Positions 1 to 7,321 of a DNA stretch of 7,710 nucleotides are shown one piece after another. The position numbers and the translations under genes are program-made. Under the pieces are notes generated by a model, which made no database searches, was not told the DNA's origin, and saw nothing but the letters and a program-made list of their open reading frames with translations. This DNA comes from Sulfitobacter sp. (GTDB lineage Bacteria; Pseudomonadota; Alphaproteobacteria; Rhodobacterales; Rhodobacteraceae), in contig JAGXHC010000178.1 of NCBI GenBank assembly GCA_024636405.1, positions 1 through 7,710 on the forward strand, read 5' to 3'. Numbering within the stretch: position 1 is the first letter of the stretch; each line of letters opens with the position of its first letter.

Positions 1-739
1 ACGCGAACGCGGGCTTTCTGCCACCGCGGTCACTTGCCCCGAGACCGAAACGATGGGCGTCAATTCGCGCGCCGATCTGGCCGTGGCCGACGCCGCTTTT
101 CAATCCCGCGCCCGCGCCGCGCTGATGGAGGACGGTGTGACGCTGATGGCGCCCGACACGGTCTATCTGGCGCGTGACACGTACATCGGGCGCGACACGG
201 TCATTGAGCCAAACGTGGTTTTCGGCCCCGGCGTCACCGTGGAATCCGGCGCCACCATTCGGTCATTTTCGCATCTCGAAGGGTGTCACGTTTCGCGCGG
301 CGGTATTGTGGGCCCCTATGCGCGCCTGCGCCCCGGTGCCGAACTGGCCGAAGACGTGCGTGTCGGCAATTTCGTTGAAATCAAGAACGCGCAGATCGCC
401 GAAGGCGCCAAGGTCAATCATCTGAGCTATATCGGCGACGCCACCGTGGGCGCGCGTGCCAATATCGGCGCGGGCACGATCACCTGCAACTATGACGGCG
501 TGATGAAGCACCACACAAATATCGGCGCAGGTGCCTTTATCGGGTCCAACACCATGCTGATCGCGCCGGTTTCCGTCGGCGACGGCGCAATGACCGGCAG
601 CGGATCGGTGATCACGTCGGACGTGACGCCGCATGCACTGGCACTGGCGCGCGCGCCGCAGACTGAAAAAGCGGGCATGGCGCGCAAATTGTTAGAAATG
701 TTAAAGGCCAAGAAGGCCAGACAGCAGCGGGGCGGCTGA
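1..739 (+). CDS. glmU: Bifunctional GlmU, C-terminal acetyltransferase part (5' truncated by window)
   Basis: GlmU is a cytoplasmic enzyme that acetylates glucosamine-1-phosphate and then transfers UMP to it, giving UDP-N-acetylglucosamine for peptidoglycan and lipid A. Only the C-terminal acetyltransferase half is visible, about 245 codons read in frame from base 2. The reading frame is open upstream of the first ATG (base 53), and the residues there ([15 protein letters not shown]) match the linker after the uridyltransferase domain. The ATG at 53 is therefore internal and the gene starts outside the window. The rest is a left-handed beta-helix of hexapeptide repeats ([14 protein letters not shown] and similar). 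The segment NHLSYIGD carries the family's catalytic histidine at bases 419-421, and CNYDG begins at 485. The stop at 737-739 lies two bases before the glmS ATG, so the pair is almost certainly cotranscribed. The visible part shows no damage. Identification is firm. Confidence 0.96.
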   Translation, partial: RERGLSATAVTCPETETMGVNSRADLAVADAAFQSRARAALMEDGVTLMAPDTVYLARDTYIGRDTVIEPNVVFGPGVTVESGATIRSFSHLEGCHVSRGGIVGPYARLRPGAELAEDVRVGNFVEIKNAQIAEGAKVNHLSYIGDATVGARANIGAGTITCNYDGVMKHHTNIGAGAFIGSNTMLIAPVSVGDGAMTGSGSVITSDVTPHALALARAPQTEKAGMARKLLEMLKAKKARQQRGG

Positions 740-741
740 AA

Positions 742-2562
742 ATGTGTGGAATCATCGGGGTACTGGGTAATCACGAGGCCGCACCGATCCTTGTCGAGGC
801 GCTGAGGCGGCTGGAATATCGCGGCTATGACAGCGCCGGGATCGCCACCGTCAATGCAGGCAAGCTGGAGCGTCGTCGCGCCGTTGGCAAACTGGTCAAC
901 CTCAGCGATCTGCTGGTCCATGAACCGCTGGCAGGCAAGGCCGGCATCGGACACACCCGCTGGGCGACCCACGGTGCGCCGACGGTCAGCAACGCCCACC
1001 CGCACCGTGCGGGCCCGGTGGCCGTCGTCCACAATGGCATCATCGAAAACTTCCGCGATCTGCGCCGCGAACTTGCAGGCCACGGGTATGATTTCGTCAC
1101 CGAGACCGATACCGAAACCGTGGCCCTGCTGACCCAGCACCACATGGCGCAGGGCGCAGGCCCGGTCGAGGCCGCGATGCAGACGCTGGCCCGACTGGAT
1201 GGTGCCTTTGCGCTGGCGTTCCTGTTTGACGGCGAAGATGACCTGATGATTGCGGCCCGGCGTGGATCGCCGCTGGCCATCGGGTATGGCGACGGCGAAA
1301 TGTTTCTGGGCTCTGATGCCATCGCGCTGTCGCCGATGACGGACCGTATCAGCTATCTTGAGGAAGGCGACAGCGCCGTTCTGACACGCACGTCGGTAGA
1401 AATACGTGACACGATGGGCACGGTAGTCACCCGTCCGATCCGCACGATCCAGATCGACAGCACCCGCATCGACAAGGCGGGCCACAAACACTTCATGGCC
1501 AAGGAGATCGCAGAGCAACCCGGCGTGATCGGCAGTGCGCTTGGCCATTACCTCAGCCCGGAAGGTGACATTACCCTGCCCGGCGCGGGTTTTGATTTCA
1601 CCTCCATCGACCGCATCACAATGGTCGCCTGCGGTACTGCTTTTTATGCCTGCCTGACTGCGAAATACTGGTTCGAACAGATTGCGCGCATCCCGGTTGA
1701 GGTCGATGTCGCATCCGAGTTCCGCTACCGCGAGCCGCCCATCACCGAACGGACATTGGCGATTTTTGTCAGCCAATCAGGCGAAACCGCCGATACGCTG
1801 GCGGCGCTGCGCTATTGTGCGGGCAAGGCAAGCAGCATCGCGTCGGTGATCAACGTACCGGAATCGTCCATCGCGCGCGAAAGCGATCTGGCGCTGCCGA
1901 TCCATGCAGGCGTCGAGATTGGCGTGGCATCGACCAAGGCTTTCACCTGCCAGCTGTCCGTCCTGTTCATGATGGTGCTCAAGGCCGCACGCGACCGCGG
2001 CGCGATCAGCCAGGACACCTTTGCTGATCACGTCTCGGCGCTGCGTGGCCTGCCTGCGGTGATCAGCACCGCGCTGGAACGCAACGACACCATGCGCGAC
2101 GCCGCGCGCAAACTGGCAAGCGCGCGCGATGTGCTGTTTCTGGGGCGCGGGCATATGTTTCCACTTGCACTGGAAGGCGCGCTTAAACTCAAGGAAATCA
2201 GCTATATACACGCCGAAGCTTATGCGTCCGGGGAATTGAAGCACGGCCCCATTGCACTGATCGACGAAGACGTGCCCGTGGTCGTGATGGCGCCGCGCGA
2301 TACGCTCTTTGACAAGACCGTCAGCAATATGCAGGAAGTAATGGCGCGCAAAGGCAAGGTGATCCTTATCTCTGACCGCAAGGGGCTTGAAGAAGCGGGC
2401 GATGGCGTTTGGTTCAACATCGAAATGCCTTCTATCGCCGAGGCGCTGACGCCCATTCTCTATGCCATCCCGGCGCAGTTGCTGGCCTATCACACCGCCG
2501 TGGCCAAGGGCACGGATGTCGACCAGCCGCGCAATCTGGCGAAATCGGTGACGGTGGAGTGA
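742..2562 (+). CDS. glmS: Glutamine-fructose-6-phosphate aminotransferase (isomerizing) GlmS
   Basis: GlmS converts fructose-6-phosphate and glutamine to glucosamine-6-phosphate and glutamate, the committed step of the hexosamine pathway, in the cytoplasm. The 606-residue protein has the usual full length. The N-terminal class II glutaminase domain (about 1-230) begins MCGIIGVLGN; Cys2 is the nucleophile exposed after Met removal. HTRWATHGAPT follows at 71-81 and HNGIIEN at 97-103. The first SIS sugar-isomerase domain has VACGTAFYA near 295 and SQSGET at 344-349. The second has LGRGHMFPLALEGALKLKE near 467-485. Glu485, His501 (ELKHGP) and Lys601 (RNLAKSVTVE end) correspond to the isomerase-site Glu488, His504 and Lys603 of the E. 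coli enzyme. The start is fixed by the obligatory Met-Cys. It follows the glmU stop by two bases with no strong Shine-Dalgarno sequence, which suggests translational coupling. No glmS ribozyme is present: there is no leader to hold one. Confidence 0.98.
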   Translation: MCGIIGVLGNHEAAPILVEALRRLEYRGYDSAGIATVNAGKLERRRAVGKLVNLSDLLVHEPLAGKAGIGHTRWATHGAPTVSNAHPHRAGPVAVVHNGIIENFRDLRRELAGHGYDFVTETDTETVALLTQHHMAQGAGPVEAAMQTLARLDGAFALAFLFDGEDDLMIAARRGSPLAIGYGDGEMFLGSDAIALSPMTDRISYLEEGDSAVLTRTSVEIRDTMGTVVTRPIRTIQIDSTRIDKAGHKHFMAKEIAEQPGVIGSALGHYLSPEGDITLPGAGFDFTSIDRITMVACGTAFYACLTAKYWFEQIARIPVEVDVASEFRYREPPITERTLAIFVSQSGETADTLAALRYCAGKASSIASVINVPESSIARESDLALPIHAGVEIGVASTKAFTCQLSVLFMMVLKAARDRGAISQDTFADHVSALRGLPAVISTALERNDTMRDAARKLASARDVLFLGRGHMFPLALEGALKLKEISYIHAEAYASGELKHGPIALIDEDVPVVVMAPRDTLFDKTVSNMQEVMARKGKVILISDRKGLEEAGDGVWFNIEMPSIAEALTPILYAIPAQLLAYHTAVAKGTDVDQPRNLAKSVTVE

Positions 2563-2600
2563 CGGTTCCCGAAAAGAGCGTGACGCCCGGCGCATATTAC

Positions 2601-2605
2601 AGGGG
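2601..2605 (+). promoter_or_regulatory. Ribosome binding site for the AlkD-like gene
   Basis: AGGGG sits 8 bases before the ATG at 2614. No comparable sequence precedes the next in-frame ATG (2629, encoding MSELAAL), so the first ATG is preferred. The 8-base spacer includes the palindrome GCGGCCGC that starts at 2605. Confidence 0.55.
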
Positions 2606-2613
2606 CGGCCGCG

Positions 2614-3297
2614 ATGATTGATCGGGCAATGTCTGAACTGGCCGCACTTGCCAATGCGGAGCGTGCCGAAGGCATGCGCAGCTATCACAAGACGGATCGG
2701 GTATATCTTGGCCTGACGAACCCGCAGATCAACGATCTGACAGCACTCTGGCGGGCGGAACTGGACGTGGCCGGGCGCGTGGCCCTGGCCGATCAGCTTT
2801 GGCAGAGCGATATTTTCGAGGCCCGCCTTGCCGCCGCCAAACTGTTGACGCAGGCCCGCCTGCGCCCGGATGACAACGCGGCCTGGGCGCTGATCGCGTC
2901 ATGGGTGCCGGAATTTGACAGCTGGGCGATTGCCGATCATGCCTGCATGGCGGGGCAAAAGCGGCTGATCGCAGCACCTGAACGGCTGGATCTGGTGGAA
3001 ACCTGGGTCGCGTCAGAGCATCTGTGGACCCGCCGCGCGGCGTTGGTCATCACCCTGCCCTGGACCAAGCAGAACAATCCCAAGCCCGCCGATATCGCGG
3101 TGCGTGAACGGGTGCTGGAATGGGCCGCCATATTGGTGCCGGACCGCAACTGGTTCATCCAAAAAGCCATTGCCTGGTGGCTGCGTGAGCTTGGCAAACA
3201 CGACGCGGAGCGCGTTCATGACTTTCTGAAAGCGCACGGCGCGCAGATGAAACCCTTTGCGGCCAAAGAGGCCGCGCGTCTGTTGCCACCACGCTGA
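2614..3297 (+). CDS. DNA alkylation repair protein, AlkD-like HEAT-repeat glycosylase family
   Basis: This 227-residue protein belongs to the AlkD-like family of alpha-helical HEAT-like repeat DNA glycosylases, which remove alkylated purines (3-methyladenine, 7-methylguanine type) to start base excision repair. Catalytic-site residues described for Bacillus cereus AlkD (Trp109, Asp113, Arg148, Trp187) have clear counterparts: Trp104 and Asp108 in SWAIADHA, Arg141 in WTRRAALV, and Trp188 in WFIQKAIAWWLRE. The length is normal for the family and there is no membrane or export signal, so it acts in the cytoplasm. The ATG at 2614 is supported by AGGGG eight bases upstream. It follows glmS by 51 bases on the same strand with no visible terminator, so it may be read from the glmUS transcript although its function is unrelated. 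Family membership is confident. The exact lesion specificity is unknown, because some relatives do other things to DNA. Confidence 0.88.
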   Translation: MIDRAMSELAALANAERAEGMRSYHKTDRVYLGLTNPQINDLTALWRAELDVAGRVALADQLWQSDIFEARLAAAKLLTQARLRPDDNAAWALIASWVPEFDSWAIADHACMAGQKRLIAAPERLDLVETWVASEHLWTRRAALVITLPWTKQNNPKPADIAVRERVLEWAAILVPDRNWFIQKAIAWWLRELGKHDAERVHDFLKAHGAQMKPFAAKEAARLLPPR

Positions 3298-3305
3298 CGC
3301 GCAGC

Positions 3306-3839
3306 CTAGCCTTCCAGCGCCACTTCGATTTCTGTCAGATCCGTCAGGGACGCCCCGATCAAGCGCAGTGCCGCCAACGACATCCGGCTGCCGGCCGATG
3401 CTGCCCCTTCGATCGGGATCAAAGTGACCAGCGACGATTTGCCGGTCGCGGGATTGGTCACGCGACCTTGCTGTTCGGATTTGACCAGCGGGGTCTTCAG
3501 CCACAATCCCGGCTCTGTCGGAGACCCAAGCGACGCCACGGTGCGCCCAAGCTTGGTGCCGGCAGCACTGGCCGGTGCTGCCGCAGCGGCGCGTTGTTCG
3601 GGTGTGGTGGTGTCCAACGCTTCGGCTGAGGTGGCCGCCGATGGGGGCGGCGGTGCAGCGGTGGCAGGCGTCAGCGCGGCGTCGGGCGCCACAGCTTCGG
3701 GCGCCACAGCTTCGGATGGCAAGTCCGGCGCGGGCGCAGACGTCTGCACGCGCCCCTTGCCAAGACCCATACGCGCGGCCATGTCGCCGCAGCTTGCGAG
3801 CGTACCAACCAGTGAAATCGTGACTATAATGCGTATCAT
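3306..3839 (-). CDS. Putative outer-membrane lipoprotein of unknown function
   Basis: This is a 177-residue protein that I cannot assign to a characterised family. It begins with a short hydrophobic signal peptide ending in the lipobox L14-A15-S16-C17, so it is probably lipidated at Cys17. Residue +2 is Gly, not Asp, which in the E. coli Lol rule favours the outer membrane. Residues 30-92 are a low-complexity Ala/Pro linker containing a tandem EAVAP pair (43-52) and a PPPP run. Residues 95-175 look folded: GLWLKTPLV, then GRVTNPATGKS, then SRMSLAALRLIG and TDLTEIEV. Similar short alphaproteobacterial lipoproteins are, as I recall, often labelled 'D-galactarate dehydratase'. Nothing here supports an enzyme of about 500 residues, so I would not carry that name over. 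It converges on the AlkD-like gene with 8 bases between stops and is divergent from moaA. An AAGG Shine-Dalgarno seven bases before the ATG supports the start. Confidence 0.82.
   Translation of the reverse strand: MIRIIVTISLVGTLASCGDMAARMGLGKGRVQTSAPAPDLPSEAVAPEAVAPDAALTPATAAPPPPSAATSAEALDTTTPEQRAAAAAPASAAGTKLGRTVASLGSPTEPGLWLKTPLVKSEQQGRVTNPATGKSSLVTLIPIEGAASAGSRMSLAALRLIGASLTDLTEIEVALEG
3682..3715. repeat. Tandem 15-bp direct repeat in the lipoprotein linker
   Basis: The 15-base unit TCGGGCGCCACAGCT occurs twice head to tail (3682-3696 and 3697-3711), followed by the first four bases of a third copy. The unit length is a multiple of three, so gain or loss of a copy would keep the lipoprotein frame. 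On the coding (minus) strand it specifies the EAVAP repeat at residues 43-52 of the predicted disordered linker. Confidence 0.85.
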
Positions 3840-3924
3840 GGCGCAACCTTATCTGTGCGCGCGGGGGGCATCAATCTCCCAAATGTTGCTTGCCCCGGCA
3901 TGGGCGGACCATTACCTATGATCC
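3840..3924. promoter_or_regulatory. Divergent intergenic region between the lipoprotein gene and moaA
   Basis: These 85 bases separate two divergent start codons, so promoters for both directions should lie here or just inside the genes. On the minus side an AAGG (3847-3850) stands seven bases before the lipoprotein ATG. On the plus side there is no Shine-Dalgarno-like sequence just before the moaA ATG. A TTGCTT at 3886-3891 could be a -35, but the matching -10 is poor. A TATGAT at 3917-3922 is too close to the start codon to serve it normally. I see no Moco riboswitch; the space is too short for the known one. The promoters are inferred from gene arrangement, not from clear boxes. Confidence 0.4.
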
Positions 3925-4932
3925 ATGAACGCTCCATTGATCGACCCATTTGCGCGTGCCATCACCTATTTGCGGGTGTCCGTTACGGACCGCTGCGACT
4001 TTCGCTGTGTGTATTGCATGTCTGAAAACATGACGTTCCTGCCCAAAAAGGAACTCCTGACACTGGAGGAACTGGACCGCCTGTGCAGCACCTTCGTGGA
4101 TCTGGGTGTGGAAAAACTGCGCATCACAGGCGGGGAGCCGCTGGTCCGGCGGGAAATCATGACCTTCTTTCGAGGCATGTCCCGGCATCTTGAGACGGGC
4201 CGCCTCAAAGAGTTGACGCTGACCACCAATGGCAGCCAGCTGGAACGGTTTGCCGATGATCTTTATGCCGCCGGTGTGCGCCGTATTAATGTGTCCCTCG
4301 ACACGCTGGATGAGGCCAAATTTGCCGAAATCACCCGTTGGGGACGCCTGCCCCAGGTGCTGCGCGGTATCGACGCGGCGCAGCGTGCGGGCCTGCGGGT
4401 CAAGATCAATGCGGTGGCGCTCAAGGGGTTCAACGAAAATGAACTGCCTTCAATCACCCGCTGGTGCGCATCGCGTGACATTGATCTGACGTGGATCGAA
4501 GTGATGCCGATGGGTGATTTGGGCAACGAGGACCGGCTGGCACAATATTGGTCGCTCAAGGACGTGCGCGCCGCCTATGAGGACTATTACACCGTGACCG
4601 ATCTGGCCGAGCGGACGGGCGGGCCCGCCCGCTATGTCCGGCTGGAGGAAACCGGCCAGAAGATCGGGTTTATCACGCCGCTGTCGCATAATTTCTGCGA
4701 AACTTGCAACCGCGTGCGGGTGACCTGCACCGGTGAGATCTTCATGTGTCTGGGTCAGGAGGACGTCGCCGATCTGCGCGCCCCGCTGCGCGCCCATCCG
4801 CAAGACGATGCACCGCTACAGGCCGCGATTCGCGCGGCCATCGACCGCAAGCCCAAGGGCCACGATTTCGACTATTCCCGGCAAAAACCGGACGGCCAGA
4901 TGCCGCGCCACATGAGCCACACCGGCGGCTGA
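3925..4932 (+). CDS. moaA: GTP 3',8-cyclase MoaA (molybdenum cofactor biosynthesis)
   Basis: MoaA is a cytoplasmic radical-SAM enzyme that rearranges GTP to 3',8-cyclo-GTP, which MoaC converts to cyclic pyranopterin monophosphate, the first step of molybdenum cofactor synthesis. The 335-residue protein is a normal length. The N-terminal 4Fe-4S/SAM motif is Cys24-x3-Cys28-x2-Cys31 (RCDFRCVYC), and the SAM-binding GGEP is at 69-72. The C-terminal second cluster has Cys258-x2-Cys261-x13-Cys275, which binds substrate GTP. The protein ends in Gly-Gly, the conserved tail needed for activity in this family. The start [18 protein letters not shown] gives the usual distance to the first cysteine. No Shine-Dalgarno precedes it, so a leaderless or weakly initiated message is possible. 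It appears to be the first gene of a transcript continuing into waaA five bases downstream. No other moa gene is in the window. Confidence 0.97.
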   Translation: MNAPLIDPFARAITYLRVSVTDRCDFRCVYCMSENMTFLPKKELLTLEELDRLCSTFVDLGVEKLRITGGEPLVRREIMTFFRGMSRHLETGRLKELTLTTNGSQLERFADDLYAAGVRRINVSLDTLDEAKFAEITRWGRLPQVLRGIDAAQRAGLRVKINAVALKGFNENELPSITRWCASRDIDLTWIEVMPMGDLGNEDRLAQYWSLKDVRAAYEDYYTVTDLAERTGGPARYVRLEETGQKIGFITPLSHNFCETCNRVRVTCTGEIFMCLGQEDVADLRAPLRAHPQDDAPLQAAIRAAIDRKPKGHDFDYSRQKPDGQMPRHMSHTGG

Positions 4933-4937
4933 TCGGC

Positions 4938-6239
4938 ATGTCCGTGCCGTTTCTCTACCGTGCCTGGGTGACGGCAAGCGCGCTTATGGTGCCATTTGCC
5001 ACGCGCAGCGAGACGGCGAAGCTGCGCAATGCAGGGTTCACCGTCGACCGTGCCCATGAAAAGCTGGGCCATGCCACCGCGCCGCGCGGCGATGGGCCGC
5101 TGATCTGGTTCCATGCCGCGTCGGTCGGGGAAACCCTGTCGGTGCTGGCGCTGATTGACCGGATGGGCGTGGCGCTGCCGCAGGCGCAATTTTTGATGAC
5201 CTCCGGCACCGGTAGTTCGGCGAAGCTGGTTGCCACCCGTTTGCCGCCCCGCACGGTGCACCAGTTTGCGCCGCTAGACGCGCCCGGCCCGATGAAGCGG
5301 TTCTTGCGGCACTGGCGCCCGGACGCGGCGGTCTTTGTGGAAAGCGAGCTTTGGCCGCAGATGCTGCGCCGCACCTATGAAAGCGGCGCGCGCATGGCGA
5401 TGGTAAATGCCCGCCTGTCGGAGCGGTCCATCGCGCGCTGGCGCAAGCATCCTGCGACGGCGCGCTATCTGCTTGAGGTGTTTGATCTGATCCTGACACA
5501 GAATGATGCCATGGCCGGTGCGATGGTGGGGTTGAACGCCCCCCCTGACCGCGTGGCGCGGGGCGTCAACCTCAAGTCCATGGCCGGCGCTTTGCCAGTG
5601 GACGAAGATGCGTTGTTTGAGGCGCGCGCGTCGCTGGGCCACCGACCCGTCTGGATCGCGTCGTCCACCCATGAGGGTGAGGAAAAGACGGTGCTGAAGG
5701 CGCATAAGACGCTGTTGCAACGGTATCCCGACCTGTGCCTGATCCTTGCACCGCGCCACCCGGAGCGCGGTGACAAGGTGACCGGCCTGATTGCGGGTGC
5801 GGGCCTGTCGCTGACCCGGCGCACGCGCGGCGATGCACCGGGCGGGCAGGTATTTCTGGCCGATACACTGGGGGAGCTTGGCACCTGGTATGCATTGGCC
5901 GATCTGGTGTTTCTGGGCGGGTCGCTGCACCCAATCGGGGGCCATAACCCTTATGAAGTGGCGCAGTCGGGGGCCTTTGTGCTGTCTGGCACGCATGTGG
6001 CCAACTTTGCCGAAACCTATGCAGAAATGGAAACCCAAGGTGCTGCGCGTCTGGTGGCGGATGGCGATGATCTGGCCCAGAGGGTGGGTGATCTGCTAAG
6101 CGACGATGCGGCCCGTGCCGATGCCTGTGCCGCAGCGGCGGGGTTTGCGGCGGGCCAGACTGACATCCTTGACGGGATCGCGGCGCGGCTTATCACGGCG
6201 CTGGGGCTTGGCACCGGATCGGCGGATGCGGGTGACTGA
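4938..6239 (+). CDS. waaA: 3-deoxy-D-manno-octulosonic acid (Kdo) transferase
   Basis: WaaA (KdtA) transfers Kdo from CMP-Kdo to the lipid A precursor at the cytoplasmic face of the inner membrane, the first step of LPS inner-core assembly. From the ATG at 4938 the protein is 433 residues, typical for the family. The frame is open further upstream inside moaA, but the short hydrophobic N-terminal anchor (about residues 5-20, LYRAWVTASALMVPFA) supports this start. The GT30 N-terminal domain includes WFHAASVGE, with Glu65 aligning with the catalytic base (Glu31 of Aquifex WaaA), and VESELWP at 134-140. The C-terminal GT-B domain has SSTHEGEE (242-249), LAPRHPER (270-277), and the TLGELGTWY...GGSL...GGHNPYE signature at 310-340. 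It begins five bases after the moaA stop without a clear Shine-Dalgarno and overlaps the next gene by 14 bases, so coupled translation is likely. Whether it adds one, two or more Kdo cannot be told from sequence. Confidence 0.94.
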   Translation: MSVPFLYRAWVTASALMVPFATRSETAKLRNAGFTVDRAHEKLGHATAPRGDGPLIWFHAASVGETLSVLALIDRMGVALPQAQFLMTSGTGSSAKLVATRLPPRTVHQFAPLDAPGPMKRFLRHWRPDAAVFVESELWPQMLRRTYESGARMAMVNARLSERSIARWRKHPATARYLLEVFDLILTQNDAMAGAMVGLNAPPDRVARGVNLKSMAGALPVDEDALFEARASLGHRPVWIASSTHEGEEKTVLKAHKTLLQRYPDLCLILAPRHPERGDKVTGLIAGAGLSLTRRTRGDAPGGQVFLADTLGELGTWYALADLVFLGGSLHPIGGHNPYEVAQSGAFVLSGTHVANFAETYAEMETQGAARLVADGDDLAQRVGDLLSDDAARADACAAAAGFAAGQTDILDGIAARLITALGLGTGSADAGD

Positions 6240-7296
6240 GCTTTACGTTACCAACTACAACCCGCATTTCACCGGCGTCTCTGCCACCGCGGCCTGTGTC
6301 CTGCGCCAGCAGATCGGACGGTATGACACTGCGCTGGTCGGTCAGCCCCTGCCGGGTGCCCCTGCCCCTTTGACCCGCGCTGCGGCCCACGCGGCGTCAA
6401 TGACGGCGCCCCGCGACCATCCCTTTGCCATCTGGCATGTGCGCCGCAACCCCGAGATGCGCAGCGCGATCTGGCTGCGCGATGTGCGGCGCGCGCCGGT
6501 GCGGATTGTATTCACCTCAGCCGCCCAACGGCTGCACTCGGCCTGGCCACGGTGGTTGATCAGCCGCATGGATGCGGTGATTGCCACGACCCAAGCCGCA
6601 GCGGATTTTGTGCCCCATGTGTGCGCCGTGGTGCCGCATGGCGTGGATACCGACATTTTCCGGCCGTCCGACAACCGCGCCGCCGACTGGGCGGCTTTGG
6701 GGCACGGCGGCACCCACGGCATCGCCACCGTCGGACGCATCCGGCCCGAAAAAGGCACGGACCTGTTTGTCGACGCGATGTTGCGCCTGTTGCCAGAGCG
6801 CCCCGGTGCCGTGGCATTGGTGGTGGGACGCGCGGGCGGCAAGCATGACGCGTTCCTTGAAACGCTCAAGGCGCGGGTGGCGTCCGCCGGACTGGCGGAG
6901 CGGTTGCTGTTTGTGGGCGAAGTGCCGCCTGCAGAATTGCCCCGATTGATGCGCGCGCTGTCACTGGTGGTGCAACTGCCGCGCTATGAGGGGTACGGCA
7001 TGGTGCCGCTGGAGGGGTTGGCCAGTGGTGTGCCGTTCATCGGCAGCCAGACCGGATACTACGCGGCGTTTTCTGACGCGGGGCGCGTGGGCACGGTGGT
7101 GCCGCACAACGCCCCCGATGCAGCGGCAGAGGCGGCAGCGGCGCTGCTGGCGCGGGCAGACGAAGCAGATCAGGCGGCAGGGTTGGCGCAGGCCGCGCGC
7201 GCCGTGGCGCAGGACCGTTTCAGCGCACGCGCCGAGGCCGACGGCATCGACGCGGTCTATCAAGACTTGTGGCAAGACCTGCGGCAAACGCGCTAA
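6226..7296 (+). CDS. GT4-family glycosyltransferase, LpcC-like (probable LPS core mannosyltransferase)
   Basis: This 356-residue cytoplasmic GT-B glycosyltransferase probably acts on the LPS inner core. The C-terminal half has the GT4 donor-binding signature: GRIRPEKG (170-177) with Arg171 and Lys176, and the E-x7-E motif YEGYGMVPLE (Glu255, Glu263). The N-terminal half contains FTGVSAT (15-21), WHVRRNPEM (70-78), IVFTSAAQRLH (94-104) and WLISRMDAVIATT (110-122). From memory these closely match Rhizobium LpcC, which transfers mannose from GDP-mannose to the Kdo of the inner core. Its place directly after waaA fits that role, since WaaA makes the acceptor. The chosen ATG lies 14 bases inside the end of waaA in another frame and gives the expected short lead to the first beta strand (TELYVTNYNP). 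The reading frame continues upstream into waaA, but that part is not needed. GT4 membership is near certain; the mannose specificity is inferred. Confidence 0.88.
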   Translation: MRVTELYVTNYNPHFTGVSATAACVLRQQIGRYDTALVGQPLPGAPAPLTRAAAHAASMTAPRDHPFAIWHVRRNPEMRSAIWLRDVRRAPVRIVFTSAAQRLHSAWPRWLISRMDAVIATTQAAADFVPHVCAVVPHGVDTDIFRPSDNRAADWAALGHGGTHGIATVGRIRPEKGTDLFVDAMLRLLPERPGAVALVVGRAGGKHDAFLETLKARVASAGLAERLLFVGEVPPAELPRLMRALSLVVQLPRYEGYGMVPLEGLASGVPFIGSQTGYYAAFSDAGRVGTVVPHNAPDAAAEAAAALLARADEADQAAGLAQAARAVAQDRFSARAEADGIDAVYQDLWQDLRQTR

Positions 7297-7321
7297 ACGG
7301 TACAGACAAAGCAGAAATCCG

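Noticed and set aside
53..55. ATG at 53 as the true start of a short acetyltransferase
   Set aside because: The frame is open to the window edge and the residues before it match the GlmU interdomain linker, so the gene is a window-truncated full-length glmU.
490..2688. Two long minus-strand open frames (428 and 303 codons) antisense to glmU/glmS, in the same frame and separated by one stop
   Set aside because: They are exactly codon-aligned with glmS on the opposite strand, where GC-rich codon use tends to suppress stops. Their translations are Arg/His/Ala-rich, resemble no family I recognise, and glmS beneath is unmistakable.
3259..3275. GCGGCC/GGCCGC stem-loop as a terminator for the AlkD-like gene or the lipoprotein gene
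   Set aside because: No T tract follows on either strand, and it lies within coding sequence, where such GC palindromes are common at this base composition.
3013..3846. 277-codon minus-strand frame overlapping the lipoprotein and the repair gene
   Set aside because: It is out of frame with the lipoprotein gene, which has a lipobox and a Shine-Dalgarno. Its own translation is Arg/His/Cys-rich with no recognisable domain.
3840..3924. Molybdenum cofactor riboswitch upstream of moaA
   Set aside because: The divergent gap is only 85 bases and shows none of the extended multi-stem layout of the known Moco RNA element.
4746..4937. Upstream in-frame extension of waaA (64 more codons)
   Set aside because: The extension lies inside moaA and reads as Arg/Pro-rich shadow sequence. 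WaaA proteins start near the hydrophobic anchor that follows the ATG at 4938.
6106..6225. Upstream in-frame extension of the glycosyltransferase (40 more codons)
   Set aside because: It overlaps the end of waaA, is Arg-rich shadow sequence, and precedes the natural GT-B N-terminal strand beginning at the ATG at 6226.
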